This document shows, piece after piece, positions 9,103-17,796 of a stretch of 64,000 nucleotides of DNA (its first letter is position 1; each line of letters starts with the position of its first letter). Origin of the DNA: 62-47 sp044463945. GTDB taxonomy: Bacteria > Pseudomonadota > Alphaproteobacteria > Rhizobiales > Xanthobacteraceae. The translations under genes were made by a program, and so were the position numbers. Below the pieces are notes generated by a model. It did not search any database, was not told where the DNA came from, and saw only the letters and a program-made list of their open reading frames with translations. The stretch spans positions 62,001 through 126,000 of the forward strand of contig JBIQLW010000006.1 of NCBI GenBank assembly GCA_044463945.1, read 5' to 3'.

Positions 9103-9114
9103 CGCAACTCGTGT

Positions 9115-9162
9115 GTCCCGGACGCAACGCGGCATCCTTCATGCCGCGTTGCAGAGCCGGGA
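9115..9162. repeat. Palindromic intergenic repeat (REP-like), copy 1
   Basis: Outer arms TCCCGG and CCGGGA flank an inner inverted repeat (CGCAACGCGGCAT / ATGCCGCGTTGC). It lies between the convergent ends of the NTF2-like and OYE genes. The same design, with the same outer arms and a different inner hairpin, recurs at 51974-52018, also between convergent genes. It could act as a bidirectional transcription stop. Confidence 0.6.
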
Positions 9163-9249
9163 CCGTTTCAGAGCCGGCCTTCGCGACGATCCCGGATCAG
9201 CGCCGCACCGCCGACGCGCTGCGCCGCATCCGGGACGCGGGTCCGCCGA

Positions 9250-10416
9250 TCACCCTCGCCGGAACGGCAGGGCCGGGCCTTCGAGTTTGCGCAGGCCCGG
9301 CTCGCGCCGCTCCAGCCACCAGCCGTACTGCTTCGGCCAGTGGCCGAACACCTCGCCGTCCGCCTCCGTGAGCGTGAGGCGGGCGTGCAGCGCCCAGTTC
9401 GGGTCGAACAGCGCCTCGCGGCCGATGCCGATCAGATCGGCCTGGCCTTGCGCCAGCACGTCCTCCGCCTGCTGCGGATGCAGGATCAGGCCGACCGCCA
9501 TGGTGGCGATGTCCGCCTCGCGCCGGATCGCCTCGGCATAGGGCACCTGGAAGCCGTAGCCGCGCGGAATCCGCGCCGCGGTCGCCGAACCCATCAATCC
9601 GCCCGACGAGCAATCGATCACGTCAGCGCCCCGCGCGCGTGCCTCGCGCGCGAACGCGATCGAATCCTCGATTCCCACGCCGCCGTCGATGCCGTCCACC
9701 GACGAGATGCGCACCGACAGCGGCTTGTCCGCCGGCCACGCCGCGCGCACCGTCTCGATGATCTCCAGCGGAAAGCGCATCCGCCCGGCGCGGTCGCCGC
9801 CGTAAGCATCGTCGCGCCTGTTGGACAAGGGCGACAGAAATTCGTGCAGCAGGTAGCCGTGGGCGCAATGCACTTCGAGCAGCGCGAAGCCGGCGGCGGC
9901 CGCGCGCAACGTCGCCAGCCGCCACTGCTCGCGCAGCGCCGCCATCTCGGTGACGGTGAGCGCGTGCGGCGTCAGCCAGCCGTCCTCCATCGGAATCGCG
10001 CTCGGGGCCACGATCGGCCACGGCTCGTCGCCGCGCGCGCGATCCTCCGCCGTGAGCGCGGCGTTGCCGTACCACGGCCGCTGCATACTGGCCTTGCGCC
10101 CGGCGTGCGCCAGTTGAATCGCCGGCACCGCGCCCTGGCTCTGCACGAAGGCGGCGATCCGCGCCAGCGGCGCCTGCTGCGCGTCGTTCCACAGCCCGAC
10201 ATCGCCGTGGGTGATGCGGCCTTCAGGCACCACCGCCGTCGCCTCGACCATGACGACGCCGGCGCCGCCCTGCGCGAACTTGCCGAGATGAACCAGATGC
10301 CAGTCGTTGGCGACGCCGTCGATGGCGGAGTACTGGCACATCGGGGAGATGACGACGCGGTTCGGCAGACGAACGCCGCGCAGCGTCAGCGGCTGAAACA
10401 GAAGCGGTTGCGACAT
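9250..10416 (-). CDS. NADH:flavin oxidoreductase, Old Yellow Enzyme family (YqjM-like)
   Basis: An FMN-dependent ene-reductase/oxidoreductase of 388 residues. Family marks: LFQPLTLRGVRLPNRVVISPMCQYS at the start (with the Cys of the YqjM-type class), HAGRK, the HGYLLHEFLSPLSNRR block with the active-site His pair region, DAYGG, RISSVDG and the C-terminal FMN phosphate region VGLILHPQQAEDVLAQG. The ATG at 10416 gives the usual family N-terminus; upstream in-frame codons have no family resemblance. It lies downstream of the alpha/beta hydrolase on the same strand but 253 bases away, with a dispersed repeat between, so it may be a separate transcript. Confidence 0.88.
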   Translation of the reverse strand: MSQPLLFQPLTLRGVRLPNRVVISPMCQYSAIDGVANDWHLVHLGKFAQGGAGVVMVEATAVVPEGRITHGDVGLWNDAQQAPLARIAAFVQSQGAVPAIQLAHAGRKASMQRPWYGNAALTAEDRARGDEPWPIVAPSAIPMEDGWLTPHALTVTEMAALREQWRLATLRAAAAGFALLEVHCAHGYLLHEFLSPLSNRRDDAYGGDRAGRMRFPLEIIETVRAAWPADKPLSVRISSVDGIDGGVGIEDSIAFAREARARGADVIDCSSGGLMGSATAARIPRGYGFQVPYAEAIRREADIATMAVGLILHPQQAEDVLAQGQADLIGIGREALFDPNWALHARLTLTEADGEVFGHWPKQYGWWLERREPGLRKLEGPALPFRRG

Positions 10417-10520
10417 CGATCCTTGACTCTGGCTGGTCCGCCTCTGCGGATTTGCTGCATCACGCCCTGAGTATCTGGCCGGACATTCGTTCTTTGAACA
10501 GAGACGTGCCACACGATGAC

Positions 10521-10662
10521 CGTCATACTCCGCGAAAGCGGAGTATCTAGTACTCCATGCTGCATCGAATGTCCCATGCGCTCACACGGATGACTGGATC
10601 GTCCGCCGGAGCCCGTCATCGGGCCGGCGAAGCCGGACCCGTTGGCGGACGATGACGCCTCG
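10521..10662. repeat. Composite dispersed intergenic repeat
   Basis: Begins with a perfect hairpin ATACTCCGC-GAAA-GCGGAGTAT at 10525-10546 (GAAA tetraloop). It ends with a second palindromic part near GATCGTCCGCC ... GGCGGACGATGACG. This two-hairpin arrangement, including the GGATCGTCCG end, is what I remember of short dispersed repeats in Bradyrhizobium and Rhodopseudomonas genomes. It occupies the gap between the OYE and alpha/beta hydrolase genes. Confidence 0.55.
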
Positions 10663-10669
10663 TTCCCGG

Positions 10670-11425
10670 TCAGGCTCTCAGGAAATTCTCGATTGCGGTG
10701 GCGAGCGCCACCGGCGTCTCGTCCATCGGATAGTGGCCGGCATTGGCCATCACCTCAAGCTCGGCGTTGGGATACCAGGCGAGATACGTCGCTTTCATCA
10801 CGTCGGCGTTGAGCGCCGCGTCGTTGGCCCCGACGATGACCTTGACCGGCGTGGTCTTGCCCGCGATCTCGCCATGAAAATCGGTCTTGGCCCAGGCTTG
10901 CAGATAGGCGGCGAAGGCGGCGCGGTCGGAGGTTTCCTCGGAATAGCGCGCGATGTGATCGATCCAGCGCTTCGACAGCCGGTTGCCGGTGGTGAAGTCG
11001 ACGATGGCGCGGCGGTTGTCGAGGCTTGCGGCGGCGCCGTCGAACAGCGCCCAGCCGTCGGGATCGAACGGCACGCCCGAGGCTGGCACCGGCGTCACCG
11101 CCACCAGCTTGCGCACCCGCTGCGGCGCGTCCGCCAAAACCCGCTGGATCGCCATGCCACCCATCGAATGGCCGATCAGGCTGAACTCGCGCCAGCCGAG
11201 TTCGTCGGCCAGCGCGCGGACATCGGCGGAGATTTCCGCCATGGTGTAGCTGCCGGCGATGTCGCGCGACAGGCCGTAGCCGCGATAGGCGACGCAGGCG
11301 TAGGTGAATTCATCGAGGCTGAGCGCATTGCGCAAGGGGCGGAACGTGGTGTGATCGCCGAACCAGCCGTGCAGCATCAGGACCTTGTGCGGTCCCTCGC
11401 CCATGGCCTCATACCCGATGGTCAT
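10670..11425 (-). CDS. Alpha/beta hydrolase
   Basis: A 251-residue cytoplasmic hydrolase of the alpha/beta fold. Visible motifs are HGWFGDHTTF (oxyanion hole), GHSMGG (nucleophile elbow with the catalytic Ser), VIVGANDAALN (strand before the acid) and the C-terminal catalytic His in NAGHYPMDE. The substrate is not evident; similar proteins cleave esters or C-C bonds in ring-cleavage pathways. It lies 112 bases downstream of the deacetylase gene, on the same strand as the catabolic operon, and may be its last member. Confidence 0.85.
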   Translation of the reverse strand: MTIGYEAMGEGPHKVLMLHGWFGDHTTFRPLRNALSLDEFTYACVAYRGYGLSRDIAGSYTMAEISADVRALADELGWREFSLIGHSMGGMAIQRVLADAPQRVRKLVAVTPVPASGVPFDPDGWALFDGAAASLDNRRAIVDFTTGNRLSKRWIDHIARYSEETSDRAAFAAYLQAWAKTDFHGEIAGKTTPVKVIVGANDAALNADVMKATYLAWYPNAELEVMANAGHYPMDETPVALATAIENFLRA

Positions 11426-11536
11426 GATCGCGCCTCTCCCTCACGCTTGCCCGGCATTTTCAGATCACACGATGATAGCGAATCCCCTCAGGTTTCGAAA
11501 GCTCTCATCGAATGCCACCGATGAGCCTGGCCGCTC

Positions 11537-12433
11537 CTAACCATTCCTCACCTGCGTTCTGTACCAGTCGAGAATCTCGGCGCCGGTCCACATCATGACG
11601 CCGTCGTGGCCGAGGATATGGTCATAGAGCGCTTCGAGATACTTGATCCGGTGCGGAACGCCGGTGAGATAGGGATGGATGGATATCGCCATGACCCGCG
11701 GGATGTCCTTGCCCTCCTGATAGAGCCGGTCGAACTGATCGCGGCCGCGGCGGAAGATCTCGTCCGCCGGCGCCTGCTGGATCGCCGTCATCACCACGTC
11801 GTTGATCTCGACGGTATAAGGCACCGAGACGATCGTGCCGGCGCGCGTGCGCAACGCCACCGGCTGATCGTCGAGCACCCAGTCGGCGACATATTCGATA
11901 CCGGCTTCCGCCAGCAGATCGAGCGTTTCGTCGGTTTCGGTCAGTCCCGGGCTTTCCCAGCCGCGCGGCGGCCGGCCGGTGAATGACTTGATCGCCGCGA
12001 TCGTCTCCGCGATCGCGGCCTTCTGATCGGGCGTCTTGTGCATGGGCTGCTGCACGAAGCCGTGCCCCATGAAATCCCATCCCGCATCGAGCGCGGCCTG
12101 ACAAGCCTGCGGATACAACTCGCAGCAACTGCCATTGAGCGCGAACGTCGCCTTCAACCCCCGCGACGACAGCGCCTGATGGAAACGCCAGAACCCGACG
12201 CGCATCCCGTATTCATGCCACGCCCAGTTCGGCACGTCCGGCAGCATCGGCTGCCCCATCGGCGGCGGCAGCACGGTGCGCGGCATCGCCCTGGTCGGCT
12301 GCCAGTTCTCGATATTGACGATGGTCCACACCGCGACCCGCGCCCCGCCGGGCAGTTTCAACGCCGGGCGCTGATGGATCGGCCGATAGTCGAGCCGGCC
12401 ACGCAGAGAGGCACCCACGATATCGTCTGCCAT
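11537..12433 (-). CDS. PuuE-like polysaccharide deacetylase family protein, copy 1
   Basis: A 298-residue protein with the NodB-homology fold of the PuuE/allantoinase-like branch: VAVWTIVNIENWQ near the start, GLKATFALNG, MGHGFVQQPMH, GWESPGLTETDETLDLLAEAG, YVADWVLDDQP and AISIHPYLTGVPHR. Classical chitin deacetylases have Asp-Asp in motif 1 and HSxxH in motif 2. Here motif 1 is NIEN and motif 2 is HGFVQQPMH, so metal binding may be altered, as in PuuE-type enzymes that open cyclic amides rather than deacetylate sugars. It is the last gene of the tight operon and paralogous to the gene at 19596-20486. Confidence 0.8.
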   Translation of the reverse strand: MADDIVGASLRGRLDYRPIHQRPALKLPGGARVAVWTIVNIENWQPTRAMPRTVLPPPMGQPMLPDVPNWAWHEYGMRVGFWRFHQALSSRGLKATFALNGSCCELYPQACQAALDAGWDFMGHGFVQQPMHKTPDQKAAIAETIAAIKSFTGRPPRGWESPGLTETDETLDLLAEAGIEYVADWVLDDQPVALRTRAGTIVSVPYTVEINDVVMTAIQQAPADEIFRRGRDQFDRLYQEGKDIPRVMAISIHPYLTGVPHRIKYLEALYDHILGHDGVMMWTGAEILDWYRTQVRNG

Positions 12434-12445
12434 CGATCGCTCCTG

Positions 12446-13432
12446 TCATTCCCGCAGCAATGCGCGCGCCGTACCGCCGGAAACCCGCGTGCGCTGGGCT
12501 TCGGAGAGGCCCGGCGCGTCGGCAAGGGTTTGCAGCGGCGTCTCATCGCCCATGTCGAACGGCGCATCGGTGCCGAGAAAAACCCGCTCCGCGCCGACAA
12601 GATCGACCAGAAAGCCGAGCGCCCGCGGTTCGAACACCACGCTGTCGAAATAGAACCGCCGCAGCAGATCGAGCGGCGACGACGCCGATTTCGCGCGCGT
12701 CTCGCCGCGCACCTTATGGCCATGAACCAGCCGGCCGATCTGGTACGGCACGAAGCCGCCGCCATGGGCCAGCCCGATCTTCAGATCGGGAAGTTCGTCA
12801 AGCGTGCCGCTGAACATCAGGTCGGCCACCATCAGTGCCGTCTCCAGCGGATTGCCGACCAGATTGGTCAGATAATAGTCCTCAAGGCCGCTCTTGTTGC
12901 CGACGTAATAGGGGTGCGCGAAGACGAACACACCGAGCGCCTCGGCCCGGCGCAGGATCGGGCGAAAGCGCGGCTCCGACAGCTTCGCGCCCTCAATGCC
13001 GGTGCCGATCTCGATGGCGCGGAAGCCATGCACCTTGACGATCCGCTCCAGTTCATCGACCGCCGCGTCCGGATGCTGCATCGGAACGATCCCCATGCCG
13101 CGCAGCCGCTCCGGCCGCGCGGCGACCATCTCGGCGACGCCGTCATTGACCAGACGGTTGACGTGAACCGCGACGTCGCGATCGGCCCAGTACGTGAAGG
13201 TCGGGGGCGCCGGCGACAGCACCGAGACGTCGATGCCCTTACGATCCATCACCGCCAGCTTTGCGCCGACGTCGATAAACTCGGCGAACAACGGATAGAC
13301 GTAACCCTGATCGTGAACGACGCGCCGCGACGCGCCCTCCCCTTCGATATGGGCGGCGATGCGAGCCGGGTCGGCCTCGATCGCGGAAACGAATGACGGG
13401 GGGATGACGTGACTGTGGAAATCGATGTTCAT
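12446..13432 (-). CDS. Amidohydrolase family protein, ACMSD-like
   Basis: A 328-residue metal-dependent TIM-barrel protein. The N-terminal MNIDFHSHVIPPSF gives the HxH metal motif of the amidohydrolase_2/ACMSD group. Later family marks are HPYYVG (metal or substrate His), LAHGGGFVPYQIGRL and VFLGTDAPFDMG (metal Asp). ACMSD relatives decarboxylate or hydrolyse aromatic-derived dienoates such as aminocarboxymuconate semialdehyde. Its partner is probably the aldehyde dehydrogenase whose stop lies five bases upstream of this start. The ATG at 13432 is chosen because the HxH motif must lie a few residues from the start. Confidence 0.85.
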   Translation of the reverse strand: MNIDFHSHVIPPSFVSAIEADPARIAAHIEGEGASRRVVHDQGYVYPLFAEFIDVGAKLAVMDRKGIDVSVLSPAPPTFTYWADRDVAVHVNRLVNDGVAEMVAARPERLRGMGIVPMQHPDAAVDELERIVKVHGFRAIEIGTGIEGAKLSEPRFRPILRRAEALGVFVFAHPYYVGNKSGLEDYYLTNLVGNPLETALMVADLMFSGTLDELPDLKIGLAHGGGFVPYQIGRLVHGHKVRGETRAKSASSPLDLLRRFYFDSVVFEPRALGFLVDLVGAERVFLGTDAPFDMGDETPLQTLADAPGLSEAQRTRVSGGTARALLRE

Positions 13433-13437
13433 CAGCT

Positions 13438-14934
13438 TCAACTGTAACGTTTGGGGGTGCCGTCGTCGGCGTACCAGTCGAACACCGCGTCCGACAGGTT
13501 GACGATGATGTTCTGGATCTGGGTGTATGCCTCGTAGGCGACCAGCCCGTTCTCCCGGCCGATGCCGCTCATCTTGAAGCCGCCCCACGGCGACGCCGGA
13601 TCGATGCGATGATGATCGTTGATCCAGGTGATGCCGCATTGAAGCGCGTGCGCGACGCGATGGCCCCGCGCGATATCGCGGGTCCAGATGCTGGTGGCGA
13701 GGCCGAACGGCGTGCCGTTGGCGATGGCCACGGCCTCCTCCTCGGTCTCGAACGGGATGACGCAGACGACCGGCCCGAAAATCTCCTCCTGCGCGATCCG
13801 CATCCCGGGCGAGACATGGGTGAAGATGGTCGGTTGCAGGAAGTATCCCTTCGCGAATGCCTCGCCCTGCGGCCGCTCGCCGCCATAGGCGAGATGCGCA
13901 CCCTCCTCCACGCCGATGCGGATGTAACGCTCGACCAGATCGCGCTGCCGGGCGGACACCATCGGCCCCATCTGCGTCTCTGGAGACTGCGGATCGCCGA
14001 GGCGGATTTCAGCGGCGCGGCGGACCAGCTCGCTCACAACCTCGTCGTGAATCGAGCGATGCACCAGAAGGCGCGCCCCCTGCACGCAGGTCTGCCCGCT
14101 GGCGATGAAGGACGCAAACAATGTCGCCGCGACCGCGCGCGGTATCGTCGTATCCGGAAACACGATCACCGCGGCCTTGCCGCCCAGTTCGGCCGCGACG
14201 TTCACGAGATTCCCGCCGGCGATGGCTGCGACCGCCTTGCCGGTTTCGGTGCCGCCGGTCAGATCGAGCTTGCGGATGCGCGGATGCGACGACAGCGCAA
14301 GGCCGGCGGTCGCGCCGAATCCGGGCACGACATTGTAGACGCCATCCGGCACGCCGGCCTCTTTCAGGATTTCACCCAGCAGCATCGGCGTGATCGGCGC
14401 CAGTTCGGAGGGCTTCACCACCATGGCATTGCCGGCGGCGAGCGACGGCGCGACCTTCTTGGTGAGAATCAGCAGCGGGTGATTCCACGGCGTCACATGA
14501 CCGACGACGCCGAGCGGCACGCGCCGGGTGTAGTTGAGATAGTTGCCGGCGAACGGCGGCACCGTGTCTTCGTGGGTTCGCGCCACCGCGCCGAAATAGC
14601 TGAACCACTCCGGCAGCCGCGCCAGTTGCGCCGCCATCTCACGGCGCGGGCGGCCGATCTGTTCGATTTCGATCGACACCACGTCCGGCAATCGGCGCTT
14701 CATGATCTCGGCTGCGCACTGCATGATGTCGCCACGCTCCGCGCCGCTCAGTGCCGACCATATCGGAAATGCGCGCTCGGCCGCCGCGACGGCCTGCTCG
14801 ATATCCGCCGCATCGCCTTCGGCGACATCGGCGACGATGGCGCCGTTACTCGGATTCTCCACCTGGAACGTTCGCCCGGAGGCGGCGGGACGATAGTCTC
14901 CGTCGATGAACAAATCCCACGTCTTCGTCATCAC
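13438..14934 (-). CDS. NAD(P)-dependent aldehyde dehydrogenase
   Basis: Oxidises an aldehyde to the acid. The 498-residue length is standard. Motifs: TPWNHPLLILTKKVAPSLAAGN (cofactor/substrate region), KPSELAP, LTGGTETGK, AELGGKAA (general-base Glu) and SGQTCVQG (catalytic Cys), EEIFGPVVCV. Residue context resembles betaine/muconate-semialdehyde-type dehydrogenases, but substrate cannot be read from the sequence. It lies between livF (25 bases) and the ACMSD-like gene (5 bases). An aldehyde dehydrogenase paired with an ACMSD-like decarboxylase is a known arrangement in ring-cleavage pathways of the aminophenol type. Confidence 0.9.
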   Translation of the reverse strand: MMTKTWDLFIDGDYRPAASGRTFQVENPSNGAIVADVAEGDAADIEQAVAAAERAFPIWSALSGAERGDIMQCAAEIMKRRLPDVVSIEIEQIGRPRREMAAQLARLPEWFSYFGAVARTHEDTVPPFAGNYLNYTRRVPLGVVGHVTPWNHPLLILTKKVAPSLAAGNAMVVKPSELAPITPMLLGEILKEAGVPDGVYNVVPGFGATAGLALSSHPRIRKLDLTGGTETGKAVAAIAGGNLVNVAAELGGKAAVIVFPDTTIPRAVAATLFASFIASGQTCVQGARLLVHRSIHDEVVSELVRRAAEIRLGDPQSPETQMGPMVSARQRDLVERYIRIGVEEGAHLAYGGERPQGEAFAKGYFLQPTIFTHVSPGMRIAQEEIFGPVVCVIPFETEEEAVAIANGTPFGLATSIWTRDIARGHRVAHALQCGITWINDHHRIDPASPWGGFKMSGIGRENGLVAYEAYTQIQNIIVNLSDAVFDWYADDGTPKRYS

Positions 14935-14958
14935 GACATCACCAACACGATTACCGAT

Positions 14959-15663
14959 CTAGTGCACTCCGAGATATCGCATCAGCGGCGACTGATCGTT
15001 GCGCACGCTCTCCGCGCTGGCCTCGTGCACCACCTTGCCGGTTTCCAGCACGTAGAAGCGGTCGGCGACCGCCAGCGCGCTGTAGAGATTCTGCTCGACC
15101 AGCAGAATCCCGAGGCCCGTCCTGCCAAGATCGGCGATGATGGTTTCGAGGTGCTGCACCATCACCGGCGCCAGCCCTTCCGACGGCTCGTCCATCAGGA
15201 TCAGTTCCGGATCGATCATCAACGCGCGGCCGACCGCCAGCATCTGCCGTTCGCCGCCCGACAACTGGCTGCCGTTGTGTCCCTTGCGTTCGGCGAGACG
15301 CGGGAACATCTCGAACACGCGGTCGACGGTCCAGCCCTCCTGAACCCTGGCCGGCTTGAGTATGGTGAGATGCTCCAGCACCGTCAGCGACGCGAACAGC
15401 CGGCGGCCCTGCGGCACCCACGCGATGCGCCGCGCGGCGACCTCATGCGGCGTCAGCGGGCGAAGGTCCTCGCCCTTCCAGGTCAGCGTGCCCTCGCGCA
15501 CCTGCGGCTGGGCCAGCCGCATGATGGAACGGATCAGCGTCGATTTGCCCATGCCGTTGCGGCCGAGCAGCGCGACGACCTCGCCCGGCTTCACGGTCAG
15601 CGAGGCGCCGTTCAGCACATGGGCATCGCCGTAGAAACTGTGCAGGTCGCGGACTTCAAGCAT
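14959..15663 (-). CDS. livF: Branched-chain-type ABC transporter ATP-binding protein LivF
   Basis: Cytoplasmic ATPase of a Liv-type importer, 234 residues. Walker A is GRNGMGKST, the ABC signature is LSGGERQM and Walker B is LILMDEPSEGL. The start LEVRDLHSFYGDAHVLNGASL and length match LivF. Its ATG shares one base with the livG stop (TGATG), indicating translational coupling. Confidence 0.9.
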   Translation of the reverse strand: MLEVRDLHSFYGDAHVLNGASLTVKPGEVVALLGRNGMGKSTLIRSIMRLAQPQVREGTLTWKGEDLRPLTPHEVAARRIAWVPQGRRLFASLTVLEHLTILKPARVQEGWTVDRVFEMFPRLAERKGHNGSQLSGGERQMLAVGRALMIDPELILMDEPSEGLAPVMVQHLETIIADLGRTGLGILLVEQNLYSALAVADRFYVLETGKVVHEASAESVRNDQSPLMRYLGVH

Positions 15664-16415
15664 CAGCGCGCCTTCCCGAGATAGACATCCTGCACGAGCT
15701 GGTTGCCGCGAATCTCGTTCGGCGTCCCTTCGGCCAGCATCTGGCCGTTGTTCAGACAGGTCACCCGCTCGACGAGATTCAGCACCAGTTCCATGTCGTG
15801 CTCGATCAGAACCATCGTGAGATCATGCGGCAACGAGCGGATGATCTGCGCGACGATCACCCGCTCCGCCGGCGAAAGACCCGCCGCGGGCTCGTCCAGC
15901 AACAACAGCCTGGGGCGCGCAACCAGCGCCATCGCCATTTCGAGTTGCCGCTGTTCACCGTAGGACAGTTCGCTGACGACCACCGCGCCGCGCTTGTCGA
16001 GCCGGGACATCGACAGCGCCGCCGCGGCGCGTTCCGCCTGCTCGCTATTGAGGCGCGCCGCGCCGAGCATCGAGAACTTGCCCTCGCCGTTGCCGCGCAC
16101 CGCCAGTTGCATGTTCTCATCGACCGTGAGGCTCGGAAACAGGTTGGTGATCTGGAAGGTGCGGCTGATGCCCATCCGCGCGCGGCCCTGCACCGACCTG
16201 CGCGTGATATCCTGCCCCTGAAAGGCGACCCGGCCCGCGGTCGGCGGCGTCACCCCGGTGATGGCGTTGAACAGCGTCGTCTTGCCGGCGCCGTTGGGCC
16301 CGATAATGGCGTGCCGCTCGCCGCTCCGCACGACGATCGAAACGTTATCGACCGCTTTCAGCGCACCGAAAGCGACGACGATGTTCTCCAGAACCAGCGC
16401 GGGCGTCTCGGACAC
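15663..16415 (-). CDS. livG: Branched-chain-type ABC transporter ATP-binding protein LivG
   Basis: Second ATPase of the Liv-type importer, 250 residues. Walker A GPNGAGKTT, signature LSYGEQRQLE and Walker B LLLLDEPAAGL are intact, as is the LivG-typical GISRTFQITNLFPSLTV and the C-terminal VLNLVERVTCLNNGQMLAEG. Located between the substrate-binding protein gene and livF. With livH, livM and the binding protein it makes a complete five-part importer inside the catabolic operon. Confidence 0.92.
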   Translation of the reverse strand: MSETPALVLENIVVAFGALKAVDNVSIVVRSGERHAIIGPNGAGKTTLFNAITGVTPPTAGRVAFQGQDITRRSVQGRARMGISRTFQITNLFPSLTVDENMQLAVRGNGEGKFSMLGAARLNSEQAERAAAALSMSRLDKRGAVVVSELSYGEQRQLEMAMALVARPRLLLLDEPAAGLSPAERVIVAQIIRSLPHDLTMVLIEHDMELVLNLVERVTCLNNGQMLAEGTPNEIRGNQLVQDVYLGKAR

Positions 16416-16486
16416 CGGATATTCGTTCCCTCGTTAAGGGGAGCACGTCGGCTGTAACGGCCGCCGCCGCGTCCCCTGCCTGCGTG

Positions 16487-17743
16487 CTACTTCTTGATGC
16501 CCTGGTTATCGCGCGAGAACGGCGGCTTCTTGAGATAGTCCTCGGGCTTGTAGGTCCAGAACTGCGACACCGCCGGGTAGGTCTGGATCGGCACGTTCCA
16601 GTACTTGCCGTCCTTGTTCTTGACGACCTTGCGGATGTAGACGTCGTAGATCGGGTTGCCGTAGTCGTCGAACCGCACCGGGCGTCCCAGCGGCGAATTG
16701 GTGAGCTGGCTCTTGAGCACCGCATCGATGAACACGTCGCGATTGGAGATATCGCCCTTGAGCTGCTCGATCACCTGATCGACCCACATCGCGCCCGAAT
16801 AGTGCGAGAAGCCGTAGAGCGACGGCATCTTGCCGTACCGCGTCGAATACGCCTGGACGAACTTCTGCGTCTCGGGATTGTCCGAGCCCTCCGCGAAATG
16901 CGCCGAGGAGACAATGCCGTCGCATTCCTCGCCGAGAGTGCGGATGACCGATTGGTCGGTGAAGTTCTGCGCGCCGAGCAGCGGGATCTGGCCTTTCAGG
17001 CCGAAGTCGGAATACTGCTTCATGAAGCGCGAGGCGTCGGCGCCAAGCTCCATCGCAAACACCGCATCGACCTTGAGATTGCCGATCTGGCCGATATAGG
17101 GGCTGAAATCCGCGGTGTTCAGCGGATTCCAGAGCTGGGCCACGATCTGGCCGCCGCCCTCCGTAAACACCTGCGCGAAGCCGGCGCATTGCTCGTGGCC
17201 GAAGGTATAGTCCTGCGAAATCGTGGCGATGCGCTTGTAGCCCTGCTTCAAGGCCCAGTCCGCCAGCGGGCGCGGCATCTGGCTCGCGGTATAGCCGGCG
17301 ACGCGGATCACGTTCTTGATGCGGTTGCGCTGCGTGAGGTCGTCCGCCGCGATCACCGGAATGAAGTACGGCACGCCGTTGTCCTTGACGTAGCTGGCGA
17401 CCGCGAGGCCGGTATTGGCCAGCAGATTGCCGAACAGGAAATCGACCTTGGCCTGCTCGACCAGCCGCCGCGCCTTCTGCAGTGCGGTGTCCGGATTGCC
17501 CGCGTCGTCCTCGACAATGACCTCGACGGCGCGGCCCGCGGTCTTCTTGCCGCGCTCCTCCCAATACATGTTGAAGCCTTCGACGATCTCGCGGCCGCCG
17601 GCGGCGACGACGCCGCTGAGCGGCGCCATCAGGCCGATGCGGATCGGTTCGGCGGCGCGCAGGATCCGCGGCGCGGCCAGGGTGCCGGCGGCGGAGGCCG
17701 CAACCGTGAGGCCGGTGGTTTTCAGAAACTGTCGGCGGTCCAT
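16487..17743 (-). CDS. Tat-exported substrate-binding protein of a Liv-type ABC importer
   Basis: A 418-residue periplasmic binding protein of the leucine-binding (Peripla_BP_6) family. The N-terminus MDRRQFLKTTGLTVAASAAG holds a twin-arginine signal (RRQFLK), followed by APRILRA and mature EPIRIGLMAPLSG. Later blocks include VIVEDDAGNPDTALQKARRLVEQ and FLFGNLLANTGLAV. Export by Tat suggests folding before transport; most relatives use Sec. The RBS AGGGAG lies eight bases before the ATG at 17743. The gene sits between livM and livG. The ligand is unknown; family members take amino acids, amides, urea and aromatic acids. Confidence 0.9.
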   Translation of the reverse strand: MDRRQFLKTTGLTVAASAAGTLAAPRILRAAEPIRIGLMAPLSGVVAAGGREIVEGFNMYWEERGKKTAGRAVEVIVEDDAGNPDTALQKARRLVEQAKVDFLFGNLLANTGLAVASYVKDNGVPYFIPVIAADDLTQRNRIKNVIRVAGYTASQMPRPLADWALKQGYKRIATISQDYTFGHEQCAGFAQVFTEGGGQIVAQLWNPLNTADFSPYIGQIGNLKVDAVFAMELGADASRFMKQYSDFGLKGQIPLLGAQNFTDQSVIRTLGEECDGIVSSAHFAEGSDNPETQKFVQAYSTRYGKMPSLYGFSHYSGAMWVDQVIEQLKGDISNRDVFIDAVLKSQLTNSPLGRPVRFDDYGNPIYDVYIRKVVKNKDGKYWNVPIQTYPAVSQFWTYKPEDYLKKPPFSRDNQGIKK

Positions 17744-17796
17744 TCTGTTTCTCCCTGTCTTGTTGTTGCGATCGATCCTGACATTGCCCGTGACGG